A stretch of 64,000 nucleotides of DNA, from the NCBI GenBank assembly GCA_002105175.1, contig MCGE01000015.1, positions 868,001-932,000 on the forward strand, given 5' to 3'. Under the pieces are notes generated by a model that made no database searches, was not told where the DNA came from, and saw nothing but the letters and a program-made list of their open reading frames with translations. A program made the position numbers and the translations under genes. Source of the stretch: Absidia repens. Taxonomy: Eukaryota; Mucoromycota; Mucoromycetes; Mucorales; Cunninghamellaceae. Positions 22,401 to 35,048 of this stretch are shown piece by piece. The stretch's first letter is position 1. Every line of letters begins with the position of its first letter.

Positions 22401-22749
22401 AAATCAATACATATATATATATGTATATATATTGGGCACCCTAGGCGTAATCCATTTTGGGAGTGGAGCATATTGGATACAACTTTGAGCGGATCCTTCC
22501 CCCATTATATAGCTGGGAGGTAACTCTTTGAGCCATTAATATAAACGATAGAGTAAATCCAAAAGGGAGCATTTCATTTTTAACCCAGAGAAAGTGCAGG
22601 GATTGTTGGTATATGGAGCGGCAGAGTCCTAAGCGAGTAAAACAAGAAAACCTTGACCATTCAACCGGTGAATCGGGGAGAAGGTTCAATGGGACCAAAC
22701 GACTAGAAAAACTCTACTAAAACAATCAACTTGACTAAAAAAAAATAGC
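22401..22749. other. intergenic stretch, no gene seen
   Basis: Between the R fragment and R copy 3. A minus-strand frame of 85 codons here has no recognised motif. Confidence 0.4.
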
Positions 22750-23445
22750 CCCCAGACATAACCCATGTCAGATTCACACATCATAATTACACTACTGCAC
22801 AATTGGTCTATTGAAGGCAGCATGACGGAGGATATTAGAAGGGTCTGAAAAATGGTCAATACTGATTTAAATGGACGATGGTAAAAAAGGATATAAAACA
22901 CTGTACAACGCAAACAAGTCATGAGAAATAAATCTAAAGGCTTAATTTTTTTTTTTCTATTGAAATGCAACAAATGATCAAAACTAATCAAACAGGATTG
23001 ATTACTAGAAAAAAAAAAGGGATCTATTGTGCAAAACATGAGAGAGACAATTGGGACTGATTGCATTGAGATAAGTAAAAAGCGACATATTTTATTGAAG
23101 CAAGTAAAAAGAAACATATTTTGTTCAGATGTAGGTATAAACTATGGACAAACCCACACTAAACTAAGCTAATGGAAGCTCCAAAAAGCCAACTAATGGG
23201 TGGTCCCAAATCCTGAATCCTGAATCCAAAATGAAAGGGTCTCCCCATGCATCTTGTAATCCCTGAGCTAAAATCCTTCAAAACTAGTCCTGACACTATT
23301 CTTAGTCCAGCATAACCCCATAGAAGTTGAACGGGGAAGGAAAAATGGAAGGACAAAAAAATATTTAAAAAGAAAGAGAGTCGAAAAAATAAAAAAGGCG
23401 GGAGACAGAAAAATAAAATACTTCACGTGGGCGGGATTTGAAATG
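22750..23445 (-). repeat. dispersed repeat R, copy 3
   Basis: Reverse orientation. CACGTG at 23424-23429 sits in CTTCACGTGGGCGGGATTTG. The core (reverse complement of GTTCAACTTCTATGGGGTTA at about 23315-23334; CATCTTGTAATCCCTGAGC; AATCCAAAATGAAAGGG) matches copies 1, 2 and 4. A small tandem duplication TGAATCCTGAATCC near 23212 is private to this copy. The tail with GTCAATACTG..., TCAATAGACC-like words runs down to about 22750. Borders approximate. Confidence 0.8.
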
Positions 23446-24703
23446 TTTTCTTTTTTGTTTGAGGATATGGCTTGATTTTTTTTTTCTGGTGTAGATACAT
23501 GCCCTGAACGGTGAATGCGTGATTGACGAACTAGAGACAAAAAAAATGCATGAAATATTGAAATGGCGTATAATAAATGCTTACTGGACGTGGAATTATT
23601 TTTCAGTGGTAGCTTGATTCGAGAGAGTTTCCTGTATGTATATGATAAAATCCCGGGCATAATTTTTGCGAGGGAGCTGACAGCACAATCTATATATAAA
23701 ATTAGCTGTGGCTTCCATCCTTACTATGCTAAAGAATACAAGCTTGGATCAATTCCAAAAGAAAAAGAAGACTATTATTGGTTGGTACTCCACACAACGC
23801 AGTAATCAGGTGATAAGTGAGACAAACGATCAAAAGTGCACCAATCCGGATGAAGAAATGGGATGTGCACTAAATTATATGAACAGATTATGTCTCGAAG
23901 ATAAGTGCTATGAGGGTATAAATGTTTTCGTTATATTTTCTAGAAAGCATGATTGAAATTGGTACCTGATATTTTTTTATATATGAGCTAGGATAAATGG
24001 AGATCCTAATTGGTCATAGGGAAATTGAAATCAAGCATTCATAGCAAGGAGCACGAGATACATAAAATAAATGAGATCGCCTTCTTTTGTTTGGCTATTA
24101 ACATTGGTGAAGGAAGATCAAGACAAACCACAGGAACCTTCGTTTTTTTTTTAATTGGATTGTGCTTTATTGTAAGGTGACTGACTATAGTACTATACAG
24201 TGCTACGCCGGCGCTTGATGAAAAAATGAGCGGGTTTAATTAGTCAAGTCGTGAGAGAACCAATTGGTTCGATAAACTTACAAGAAGAGGAAATATAAAC
24301 CTTGTTACATTGGAGCGATGGATCAAACCAACGTTTTTCTTGCATTTTTAGAATATTTGGGAATCCGACCAAAAATATAGCTTTCCCCCACAAACACCCT
24401 CTTTCTGCTCAAAACCTAAAAATTCCACCAATCATGCTCATCATATGTCTTCACCACTCAAATTTCCGACTTTTTCCGCTCCAGCAAAAAAATCAAAAGT
24501 CCTCCTTTCGTTGGTCTTGCTCGGCTCGTTTGACTTTTTACCATAAGAGTACTCCACCGAGTCAAAAAAAAAAAAATCTTTACCTCACCTATATAACCCA
24601 ACCCACAATTCATTTCCCTTCATGTTTTCTTTACTGAACTTCTTTTCCCCACTCGCCTCCACCTCTCTTTTATTTTATTTTTCACACTTGACTCTCACTC
24701 AAC
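23446..24703. other. intergenic, Myb gene promoter side
   Basis: Two overlapping open frames of about 80 codons near 23563-23956 have ordinary-looking composition but no recognised motif, so no gene is called. The right end is pyrimidine-rich and holds the TATA element of the Myb gene. Confidence 0.4.
24590..24596 (+). promoter_or_regulatory. TATA box of the Myb gene
   Basis: TATATAA 108-114 bases upstream of the ATG at 24704, followed by a C/T-rich leader, the usual layout of a fungal TATA promoter. Confidence 0.55.
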
Positions 24704-25925
24704 ATGACTTCAACCCAAGATGATACTTCTGGTGTATTCTCCGTATTCAAGCAAGATACCAATCGCTCTACTCCCTTTTATTGCCGATGGACAACTGAGG
24801 AAGACAGGTTATTGATGGAAGCTGTGAAAGAACATGGTCCTCACAAATGGTCCCTGATCGCGCAGCATGTCCCTGATCGTACGCCAGTTCAGTGTTCCAC
24901 TCGATGGCTGGGTGCTCTCAAGTAAGTGTGGTATTATACTGACTGCTACGATGATGATAATGATGATAGGTATACTCAACTAACTTCTTTTTTATTTATT
25001 AATTTTTTTTAAAAAAAATAGTCCCAATGTACAGAAAGGAAGATGGGCACCAGACGAGGATGAAGCATTGACGCAGGCTGTCAAGAAATATAGCAATCGT
25101 AGTGTGTTACCCTGGAATCGTATCGCGCAAAACATTCCCAACCGAACCGGTATTCAATGTCAAGCAAGGTGGACTGAAGCATTGGATCCCACGGTGCGAA
25201 AAGGACGATGGAAGGTGGAAGAAGATGATATGCTCCGTGCTGGTGTGGCACGGTTTGGGTGTTGTTGGATTCGCGTGTCAGGAATGATTTATGGCCGAAC
25301 TCAACGACAATGCCGTACGCGATGGAATCAAATCAAATCAAGAAAGGAAAAGGCAAACAACAAAAGGATACAGTTGAAGGATAGCAAGCGGACAACAGCC
25401 ATGAAATTAATAGTCGAATCGCCATCGCCATCACCAATCAAAATGGAATTCCTACCATCATCACCAACCTCACCCATCTCTTTGACTATGGATACTCTTT
25501 CGTCACCCGCTTTATCTCTGGAAGAAAAGTCGGTTTCAACACCATCACCATCACCACTACCAACCACTGAGTTCCAACAACAACAGGAACAACAATTCCA
25601 ATGGATGAATTTCTCTCATAGCATCAATGTGGCTGTGAATCCATGTGAAACGGACTACTTTTGCTTGTCACCCCCGTCCCCTTCTTCTTCCTTGGATGAA
25701 ATGCTGACCTTGCCTGATGAGGATGTAGATAGTGTTGATCACGACTCTACTATCCCCCAACTCTCCGTCCCCAATGCCAACGCCATCGCCAATGCCAACT
25801 CCTATTTTACCCCTTGTGGATTTTACCGGTTTGACCCAGAACTACCCTCATCTTCCCTTATGTTATCTGACTCGGATTTTATGCTCAATGATTTATTGTC
25901 TCATTCCCTTCCTTCCTTTTTATGA
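24704..25925 (+). CDS. three-repeat Myb DNA-binding protein
   Basis: Exons 24704-24921 and 25022-25925 give 373 residues. Three SANT/Myb repeats lie near the N-terminus: RWTTEEDRLLMEAVKEHGPH with a third helix VQCSTRWLGAL; GRWAPDEDEALTQAVKKY with GIQCQARWTEAL; and GRWKVEEDDMLRAGVARFG with RQCRTRWNQI. The tryptophans are spaced as in R1R2R3 c-Myb-type proteins, and each repeat ends in the QC..RW recognition-helix pattern. A basic segment follows (SRKEKANNKRIQLKD, nuclear-localisation-like), then a Ser/Pro-rich C-terminal half with SPSPSP runs, likely an activation region with proline-directed kinase sites. Its target genes are unknown. The single intron interrupts the linker between repeats 1 and 2. 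Confidence 0.88.
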
Positions 25926-27071
25926 ATCTCCTCCCCACTCCCCACCCCATCTATAGTTTATGTTAACCTTCCCCATCCCCTCCTCTTATCATTTTATCTT
26001 GTAAAATAGTCTATACACAATTCTTTTATCTACATATACATTTTATTATATATATTACTATTATTATTTTTTATCCTTTGATAATAAAAACCTATTGTAC
26101 ATTTATTTTATTTTTTATTCTATGACTTTTTGTGTATGTGTGTTTGTGTTCATGTATTATGGGTTTGACCAGTTTAGAGTGGTTTTTCATTTCCTGTGAT
26201 ATAATTTGCTCATTGTACCCCATACAAAAAAAAGAAGACCAATTTGCAAAAAATACGATATCACCATACATCATCATTATCATCATCAATTGGTCTTACC
26301 ACAATAAAGCTCTCGCCTAAATGGTACTCCGATTGAAAAAAGGCAATTGGAGGAGGTATATTTTTAATTGATATAATTTTGTATTTGCTTGGAAGTGTTT
26401 GAAAAGCCTGGGAATATTCTCTGCCTTTTTTCTTTTTTTCTTTTTTTAGCTTTTACCCCACATAAAGTGATACAGTGGGAATAGGATGATAGGAAATCGA
26501 CGCATCGATCAAATGAAATATCATTTACCTCTCGGTACACAAGAAGGGTATATTTTTTCTTTTTCGTAAATGGGTTGATCATGCTAATGATTTTATTAGT
26601 GTATATCTTTTTCTTTTTTTTTTTAAGCGCACCGATCGCTTCATCATACATACCCCACATATTCAACAAAGTTATCTTTTTTTTTTTTTTTTTATCAATG
26701 ATCATCACCAGGCACAGTATATTTTTTATTTAAAATCCAAAAAATAAAAAAAATAGAAAACTCTAAAAAAAGCACTTGCCACGTTTCAATACATACATAG
26801 GTTCATCAAGATCCCCATACAATATACAAAATGTATAACCGTCGGGTGTATTTTTTATTATTATTATCATGTTTTGAATTCAAAAAAGAAGAATGTGGAG
26901 GGAGAAGAGTAAACTAATTAGTAAATAATTTAATAAAACAAAATGGAAATAATAAAAGAGCTAATCAATATAAAATAAGTAAATAAAAATAGTGAAAAGG
27001 GGTGTGGTCAAAGGATGGTAAATATGGAAAGAGAGGGGCGCGGGGGAGGTACTATCACTATGAAACTATAA
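25926..27071. other. intergenic, convergent 3' ends
   Basis: Separates the Myb gene (plus) from the STK32-like gene (minus). It is very AT-rich, with T tracts at 26615-26627 and 26675-26693 and many AATAAA-like words on both strands. No coding signal. Confidence 0.45.
26084..26089 (+). terminator. poly(A) signal AATAAA, Myb gene
   Basis: Canonical hexamer 159 bases after the stop at 25925. Confidence 0.45.
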
Positions 27072-29514
27072 CTAGGATGATGATAACATTGTCGTAGGAA
27101 GTTGCCAAGAAGACATCGAGTTTGTTGTTGGTGGTGGTGCATGAGTTTGTTGCGAAGAGGAAATCAATGGCCGCTCCCCGTTATCAGAAGGGGGCGAGAC
27201 CATTTGTAAGGTTTCACCTGAAGTTCTTGTTGATGATTTGTTATTATACCAATCCGATGCCAAATGTGTCGCCTGGTTGGTCTCCACTGTATTGGGCGTT
27301 TTTGGTAAAGATGTTAATACTTCATCATCTGGTAATTGTGTTCGATGATTGGAGTAAGAAGAGGTGGTGTCAGTCAGTCCTGGAGGTGATGGTGGACTAG
27401 ATGTTGGAGGAGGATCGCTTTTTGCCTACGAAGACCAAAAGTGATATCAGTATATAACTATGTTGTTTCTTTTTTTTTTTTTTTTTGGTTACCAATGATC
27501 CTCTTTGTTTCTGAATCTTGGGGCCACTTTTGAGTGTTTGTTGTTGTATCTCCTTACGTTCTTGTTGTTGCCGCTTGTGATGAAGGTTTTGTTCTGGCTT
27601 GGTGTAATCAAACGTCAAAAAATTGTCTTCCATGACTTGATAGGCAGGATCACTATAAACTTCTTGTTGCTCTTGCTTGTTGCTGTTCTTATCCGTTGCA
27701 TCCGAATTTGACCCACACTTTTTCGCCATTCGCTTCTTTGCTTTGAGCGGGTTGTCTTCCTATAAGAATGACGTTGTTCAGTTTGCGATTTCATTGCTCT
27801 AATTTATTAATCTTTTTTTTTCTCTTACCAGGAGTATTTCCTCCAATTCATGTGTAGGGTCAAAGTTAGCACGTTTGTCCTATATCATACATATCCAGAA
27901 AAAAAAGTTAATAATGTGCGCCCCCCCTTTTGTATATGATTAGTGTTTGACTTACATCAGGAGTGAATGGTGGATCGACTTGTTTCTTTTCTAAAAGATC
28001 CCATTTGATTGACTTGAACCATGGTTGAGCCTTTAGTTTCTTGAAGCCTTCTTCACCAACACCAAGTCGCTTGGATACATCCCTGGTCAATAGTCCTTTG
28101 ACAACTTGAATGGCCTCGGGAGAGACCTGCGCATCACTAGGAAATTGTATAGTTTCGCTCATAATAGCTTGTTTCAATGCATCATTCGACTTCGCACGAA
28201 AGGGTCGCTGATCCCCCAGAACCAAAAAAAGAGTTGAGTGAGAACTAGTTTTTTTAAAAAAGGGAAAGGGAGAGGAAGACCTTTTTTTTTCTTTTACCTG
28301 TCCAAAAAGCATTTCATACAAAACAATACCCAAAGACCACCAATCTACTTCAGCAAGGTAGCCACGTTTTTGTAATACACAGGGAGCCATATAAGCCAAG
28401 GAGCCTGCCACTGAGAGTAAAGGTTTGGAGTCAGAAAATTGTACTGCAATGTTGAAATCCGTTAAATGAGCATGTCCACGTTCATCAAGAAGAATGTTAT
28501 CTGGTTTCAAATCTCTGTAGAATAGAAAAAAGAAAATTGAGTAACCTTACCAACATTATCATCCTGCTTTTTGAGTAATTACCTATGGACGATATTCTTT
28601 CGATGTAAATAGTTCAGGCCTAGGGATATTTCAGCAGCATAAAAGCGGACATATTCTTCAGGCATCATGCCCATTCGATCCATATGGTATCTTGCATCAC
28701 CGCCAGCCATAATGTCCAAAGCCAGGAACAGGTGTTCATCGTCCTGGAAAGCGTATCGTAAGTTGACAATTAGAGGATGTTCAATCGATTCCAAAAGTCG
28801 TCGTTCAGATATGATATTGTCGACAGCATGCATTCGAATACATTTCGCCTTGTTGATATACTTCAAAGCATAAAGCTGGTTGGTTCCTTTATGTTGCACC
28901 ACACGTACTTTGCCAAATGCCCCCTTTCCAACTGATCGTAGCAATGTAAAATGTGTCAAATCGACTAGAAGTATATAATAAGAAAATTAAGGTCAGTAAA
29001 AAATCAACAACGAAATAAAAAAAAAAAGTAAGGAGACATGAAAGATTGAGGAGAATAAGAAGAAAATCGATAAAAAAAGTGGTTTTTTTTTCAACCAAAC
29101 AAGAATTGGGAGTGATAGAACGATGATATCGTAGTATCATTCAAACTCCAAAGACCTGTTTTCAGCAAACCAAACAACCAGCCAATAAAAAAAAAAGCAT
29201 CCTTCTTAATTCTATGTTCTTCCTTTCCTCCAGTTGCCATTCACTATACATGGAATTTTCGTCCCCCTCCCCTTTTTTTTTATTTGCCTATTTTTGCCTT
29301 CTGTCCCACTCCACCCCTTTCCCCGTCCCCCTAATTTTTGCCTCTTTTTTAACCACACCAAGTCAAATACACATACAGACACAACCACACACCTCTTCTT
29401 CCTCCTTAATTTCTTTTTCCAATGTAGTACATATAAACTAGTGAAATAATCAAGTATGTACTTACTTTCACTGTTGAGATCCACTGGTTCTTCTTTGCAG
29501 CAAACAACACCCAT
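27072..29514 (-). CDS. STK32/YANK-type AGC serine/threonine kinase
   Basis: Minus-strand exons 29514-29466, 28964-28583, 28514-28298, 28207-27956, 27879-27829, 27759-27493 and 27425-27072 give 523 residues; intron 1 is long (501 bp). The N-terminus MGVVCCKEEPVDLNSE is that of YANK kinases and predicts N-myristoylation at Gly2 with nearby palmitoylation. The kinase domain (about 18-275) shows SVGKGAFGKVRVV (Gly loop), LYALKYINKAK (Lys), AVDNIISERRLL (helix C Glu), IVHRDLKPDN (catalytic loop), HLTDFNIAV and DWWSLGIVLYEML. DFN in place of DFG is normal for STK32. Unusual: the APE motif reads APC (residues 187-189). The C-terminal extension is Gln/Ser/Pro-rich. YANK kinases are poorly studied; substrate unknown. 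It shares a 371-bp promoter with the VPS9 gene. Confidence 0.92.
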
Positions 29515-29885
29515 TGATCGTAAGAATTTGGTCAATTAAAGCAAAATGGTAATACAATAAAGAATAGAGTTTGGAAGGATAAAAGGATTTGTTGTAAATG
29601 GTTCAATTCAAGAGGTTCAATTATGCATACAATGCTTTCAAATCGATAAAAATAAAAAATAAAAAAGATATAGAAAGGAAAGAAATACGCACACGAAAAA
29701 AAAATGAGAAGTTTAAAAAAGAAAGAAAGGGAGTAAAAAAATTGCGGAAATAAAGTCAAAAAAAAATATATCGGCGTCGCTACTTAAAATAACGTGGTGC
29801 ACCGCACCTACCATTCTTTTTTTTTCAATTCACTTTTCTTTTCTTGCCCATTTTCCAATTTCTTGCTTTCCCCTTCTTTTTTTAT
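29515..29885. promoter_or_regulatory. divergent promoter of STK32-like and VPS9 genes
   Basis: The 371 bases between two opposite start codons. T/C-rich at the right end (leader of the VPS9 gene). No clear TATA box. Confidence 0.45.
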
Positions 29886-30518
29886 ATGTCACCTTTTCCT
29901 CATCCACTTTACCAATGCTTATACCACGAACCACGTATACCATTACCAGAAGAAGCTACTGCCATCATTCTTCTCTTACCCCCCACCAATACTTTGCCCT
30001 GTGATGATAAACTAGATTCTGATTTTTTAGGTATGACGAAAAAAAAAAAACGTCAATTCATCTATTCATCGAAAAAAAAGTAAATAACTCATTATTTGTT
30101 ATGCTTCTACCAATCAATATCAGCTAGTCATATTCTACCTGTGGTGCCTGCCAACATTATATGGCCAAAACCACGGTCATCTTTATCGGCATCCTCTGTT
30201 TTATCACGCATTACATCACCACGATCTGAACCTTCGACTCGTTTCCAAAAGTCATTGCCAGTAAAACCACGATCACAAAGCTTGATTGGACAACACCAAG
30301 GCCCACCTACCAACCTTATGCCACCATCTGGGTCTCCTTTGGCAAACAACAGCAACAAACGCAAATCATTCGTCACCATGAATGATAAGGTACTTTTTAC
30401 AGGCAACAATAAAGTCACCACTGGCCGAGGGTTTTCAACTACTGTCAAAGCATCCATTCTTACGACTCGGCAATCATCTATACAACTTGGGCATATAAAG
30501 CCTAATACCACTTTACAA

Positions 30519-30550
<32 letters not shown>

Positions 30551-33500
30551 ACAACAGAAGCAACAGCAACAACAGCAACAACAGCAGCAGCAACGCCAAC
30601 GTCAACGTTCTAATACCGAACCACATCTGCCGCTCTGGGTACCATTATTATTAGTTTATATTGACAGGCCTATTGTGGCTCAACAGGTATGCATATATAC
30701 ATATACACAGATACAAATGCGTTAAACCAGCTAAATGGGAATACTGATTAACCGTCCTCCTTTCACCCTCCCCCTCTTTCTTTTTTTTTTTTTTTGTTAT
30801 TCTTTTTGGTTTTAGATCAGCGTATCGGCATCAAACAAGAATCGATCAAAGTACGTAGAAAATATACTCCATAGTTTAAGTAAGGGAGGGGAACTTTGCT
30901 ACTTACACACTATTATTTGAATTCATTCACCTAGATTCCAATCGATGCTTGAAGAATTAAATGACCAGATCTATCCCACATTCACAAGATTGGTTCAAGA
31001 TTCATCTGATCAAGCCATTCATGCACAAGACCTAGACAGCCTTCATGATGTTATTGAAACTTTGATGGAAAAAGGAACACAGGTAATTGGAACTGGGCAA
31101 AGATAAGATTTGGGGGGGGTGGTTTGAAGGGGGTGGAGGTTCTATTTTACTGATTGTCATTTTTGGAAAAAAAAAAAAAAAAAATAGACTCTCCAACAAT
31201 TGCCTATGAGCGATACAACAACAATTATGCAAGACGAAATTCATGCGGAACTTGAAAGGTAAAAAAAGTCATATTTGTAGCTCCCAACTAAATGCCCTGT
31301 CAAACTAAATCTTGTCACCCCCTTTTTTTTCCCTTCTTATGATAGCTATGTAATGGAACAAACATACGACGTGGTCTTTTTCAAAATTACTCAAGTGGTG
31401 CTATCTCGTGATTTACATTTATCTGAAGTGATCGAGCAAATCAAGCATGTGGACGTCACTCAACTGGGATTACCGCCAACAGCACTCCATCATGCTCACT
31501 CGCGTGTCAAACGTGCCGTTACCATCTTCCAAAAAATCAGCGCCTACCGTACACCTTTTGAAAAACTGGAATGTATTCTCTCCACCATCCAATCGTTATC
31601 ATCCTCCTCACCCGAATCGGCTATCCTCGACACAAGTGATACGCTCATTCCTTTACTTTTACTGACGGTGATACAAAGTCGGGTCGCACATTTATCTGCC
31701 CATTGGACTTTTATGAAGGAATATACATTTGAACTCGATGTTATTGGTGGAAAATATGGATTTGCTCTCAGTACATTGGAAGGTGTCCTGGTTTACCTTG
31801 CTGATTCGGCCATTCCCCAACTGGCCGCTGTGTCACGGAACAATTTGCAGCTTTGGCGATGCTTAAAAACGACAACGACAACGACAATGCAACAGCAATC
31901 GCAACAGCAGCAGCATTACCAGGATGTACATCACATGGAAACTCTCTACAATCAGTCTCATCCTGTTTACTCCACATTGATTACATCAACTCCCACCACG
32001 CCATGTACCCCGACAACCTCAGCAGCAAAAGCATTGGTCGCCAGCGGCAATAACAGCTTATCCTTTGTCATCCGAGATAGGCACGGTAATACACCTTTGT
32101 TGTTGGCATGTCGCTCTGGACACTTGGATTATATCCCATTCCTGGCGAGATATGAACGTGTGACGACGGTGACGAATGAAAATGGGGAAACAGCGCTGAT
32201 GATGGCAGTGCGCTCGGGCTCGGTCGCTTTGGTTGAACATTTGTTGACGCAATATGAATGGACATCGGAACAATTGGATGCAAGGGTGATACAGGACGAG
32301 GATGCTAATCAGCAAGATATTCCTACGTCTTGCTTGGCGATATCGGGTCAAACAGTGGTGCATCTAGCGGCGTCCAGTCTTCACTACACAGATTCTACAC
32401 TTCTGGATTTACTGGTGTGTGGTGGCGCCACATTGGATCTGGTCGATACACGCGGTAATGGTCCACTTCACCTAGCGTGCTTGAAACTACCATCGTCTTC
32501 AGCAGCAGCAGCAGAAACAACAACAAGAATTATAGACTATTTATTAGAACATCTTCCGTCATCAGCCATACGACAATCCAACAACAATGGGGATACGTTT
32601 TTTCATCTCTGCCAGGACCAAGATCTATTGTACAGATACCAGGATCAGCTTGTGGACTCGGTAAACGAACAGGGGCGTTCTCCTTGGTTGAGCTGGGCTG
32701 AAAGCGGGCGATTCCAGATTATGCTTAATTTACTGGATCATCATGGTGTCGATCAATTTCGATTGGACTATGAAGGTCGTTCGGGCCTTCATTATGTGGC
32801 AAGTCAATTATATCTTTTGGAACAACAGTCGAACAGCTCAAGAAGCATGGCGGATAATGATAATGGTGACAACTCCACGATTCTGCCAACAACAACAACA
32901 ACGGAGGACTTTATCAGACAATTCGCGGACGCATTACGGGATATGGTTTATGTACGGGATCGAACACACGGAAATACACCTCTTCATTTGGTAGCGCTCT
33001 CATCGTCGTCATCATCATCATCGTCACCAACAGCAGCGAAACAGAAGGCATCCATGGAAACGTGTCGAATGTTAATGGAATCACTCTTGTCTCATGGAGC
33101 GGACATGAACGCGTATAATCAAGTTGGGGAACGACCTATCGATATCTGTGACGCCACGCTTCGTCCTTTCTTGGAATCATGGTGTTTGAAACTCAAAAAG
33201 ACAAAAGCGGTATCTGATCATCACCTTCAAGGCAATGCATTACATCCACCGTGGGCTCTGACTCGTGTAGTAATGGATCCGGTCCGTTATATTGTGAAAA
33301 GTGGAAAAGTAAGTTTACAAAAAAAAAAAAAAAAAAAAAAGAAAGGAAGGTGGTGTACAATGCATTACATCAAAAATGAAATTGAAACCTTGGCCTATTA
33401 ACCGCTTTTATTACTTTTATTATAATTATTATTATTATTATTATTATTAGTGGACGGACGTATCAAGTATGACAATGGTGGAAAGAACATGGGATGATTT

Positions 33501-35048
33501 TTTGTTTTTACGTCAAGAAATATTACATGAACTCCCTGAATCCTTTTTGCCGACTTTGGGTAATGGCAGTGGGGACGGTGGGGATCTTCTATTTATGGAT
33601 CCTTGTCTGCTGGATCTTGGGCCACCGCCATTGCTTTTGCTACAAAAAAGTGCGCGTCGATTGGATCAATTTATGGACCATCTACAACACCATCCTACAC
33701 TACGAAATCATGATCAAGTCCGCGCTTTTATTCATACCCCTCATTTGAATGTAATGGACGAACATATACACACTGGAAAAAGGGGAGGGAGCATATGAGC
33801 ATTGACATTCATCTTTTTTTTTTTTTTTTTTTTTTTTAGAAAGCCGCCATTCGGGACAAGTCTTACTCGAAACGGAACTTGATGATTGAGAAACTCGGGG
33901 CGACCGTGCCATCTTTTACTCTTGTGGACGATTTTGATGAAGTATATTTTTTGAAATATAGTCAAGGGATGATTCAATCGCTCAAAAATGGATTATCCAT
34001 CTCGGTTCAACAAGCGCAACAATTAGTTCAATGTCAGCAAGGTAACGTAATTTATGAAAAAAAAAAAATAAGCATAATTTCTTTAAGGGTTTTTTTTTCT
34101 TGTCCTCATTGACCATCTTGTTTTTTAAAAAAGGCTTTAATGATGCTCTGGATCAAGTGACACAGGGATATGGTCAATTGACATGGTTGACGAAGGCTCA
34201 TCAAGAATCGATCAAAATCTGCGCAAGTTTGGCATGTAACACAATGGTAACTATTAGGGCTTGGTTTGCACTGTGTCACATTTAAGAGGGGGGAGGATAT
34301 TCTTCTTTATGAATAAAGTGAAAATGGGGGCTCATTGACTTTTTTTTACTAATTGATTGATTGATTGAATATTGATTTATTTATAGTATGTATGTCCATT
34401 CATCTCATTGGTGGATACCTTGGAAACAATGAACGATACAAGCAGTGGTGTATTGGCAAGTACCCCAAAGAAAAAAAAGAAAAAAAAAGGATCAAGAGTG
34501 ATTGTAACAAATTAGCGGCGTGTGAACTTGTGGGGACTCGATGGACTCTAATATAAAGTTTTTTTTTTTTTTTTGTGATGACCAAATTAGCTTGCGCTAG
34601 ACCATCCATTCACCTTGCTCAAGCGTAAATCGGAACTGACACAGCAATTGGAAAAACAACGTGATGCTTTACAAAAAGGACAACATCCACCATGGAATGG
34701 GCTGTTTTCAACCACGGAACAAACTAAGCAAGTAGAACGTGAGAAAGAAAACATTGCAAAGGTAAATAAAAAAAAAAAAAAAAGGAACGGGTAAATTAGC
34801 ATATTTGAAATACATTTCCATTCACGTTATCTTCTTATTAGACTTTGGCCACCCTTGGAACAACCACAAATCAAATCAATCAATCTCATCAAATGATCTC
34901 GGATGAATTGGCGCATTATCAACGACTCCACCCTGATGACATGATGAAATCGATTCGGTCGTATGCGCGTAGACAATTGAAAATGGAAAAGCTTAAACTA
35001 AGGTGGCTGACTCAAACTTGGATAGATGTATGTAGTAATGAACGATAG
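29886..35048 (+). CDS. VPS9-ankyrin-PX protein with BAR-like C-terminus (putative Rab5-type GEF/sorting nexin)
   Basis: Twelve exons: 29886-30030, 30124-30686, 30816-30850, 30935-31082, 31188-31258, 31346-33308, 33451-33750, 33840-34041, 34134-34246, 34387-34459, 34601-34761 and 34842-35048, giving 1326 residues. Order: disordered, Gln-rich N-terminus; helical bundle and VPS9 domain at about 325-475 (FEKLECILSTIQ, DTLIPLLLLTVIQSR, GFALSTLEGVLVYLA), the Rab5-family exchange fold; ankyrin repeats at about 565-935 (GNTPLLLACRSGHLDYI, GETALMMAVRSGSVALVEHL, GNGPLHLACL, GNTPLHLVAL); a PX domain at about 945-1078 (RTWDDFLFLRQEI, SARRLDQFMDHLQHHPTL); and a helical end (FTLLKRKSELTQQLEKQ) like sorting-nexin BAR regions. 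VPS9 plus ankyrin recalls animal ANKRD27/VARP. Inferred role: endosomal Rab activation coupled to phosphoinositide binding. The 34459/34601 junction is the least certain. Confidence 0.85.

Noticed and set aside
23563..23956. Two overlapping frames of about 80 codons
   Set aside because: No family motif, no splice partner, and location directly beside repeat R; most likely chance frames.
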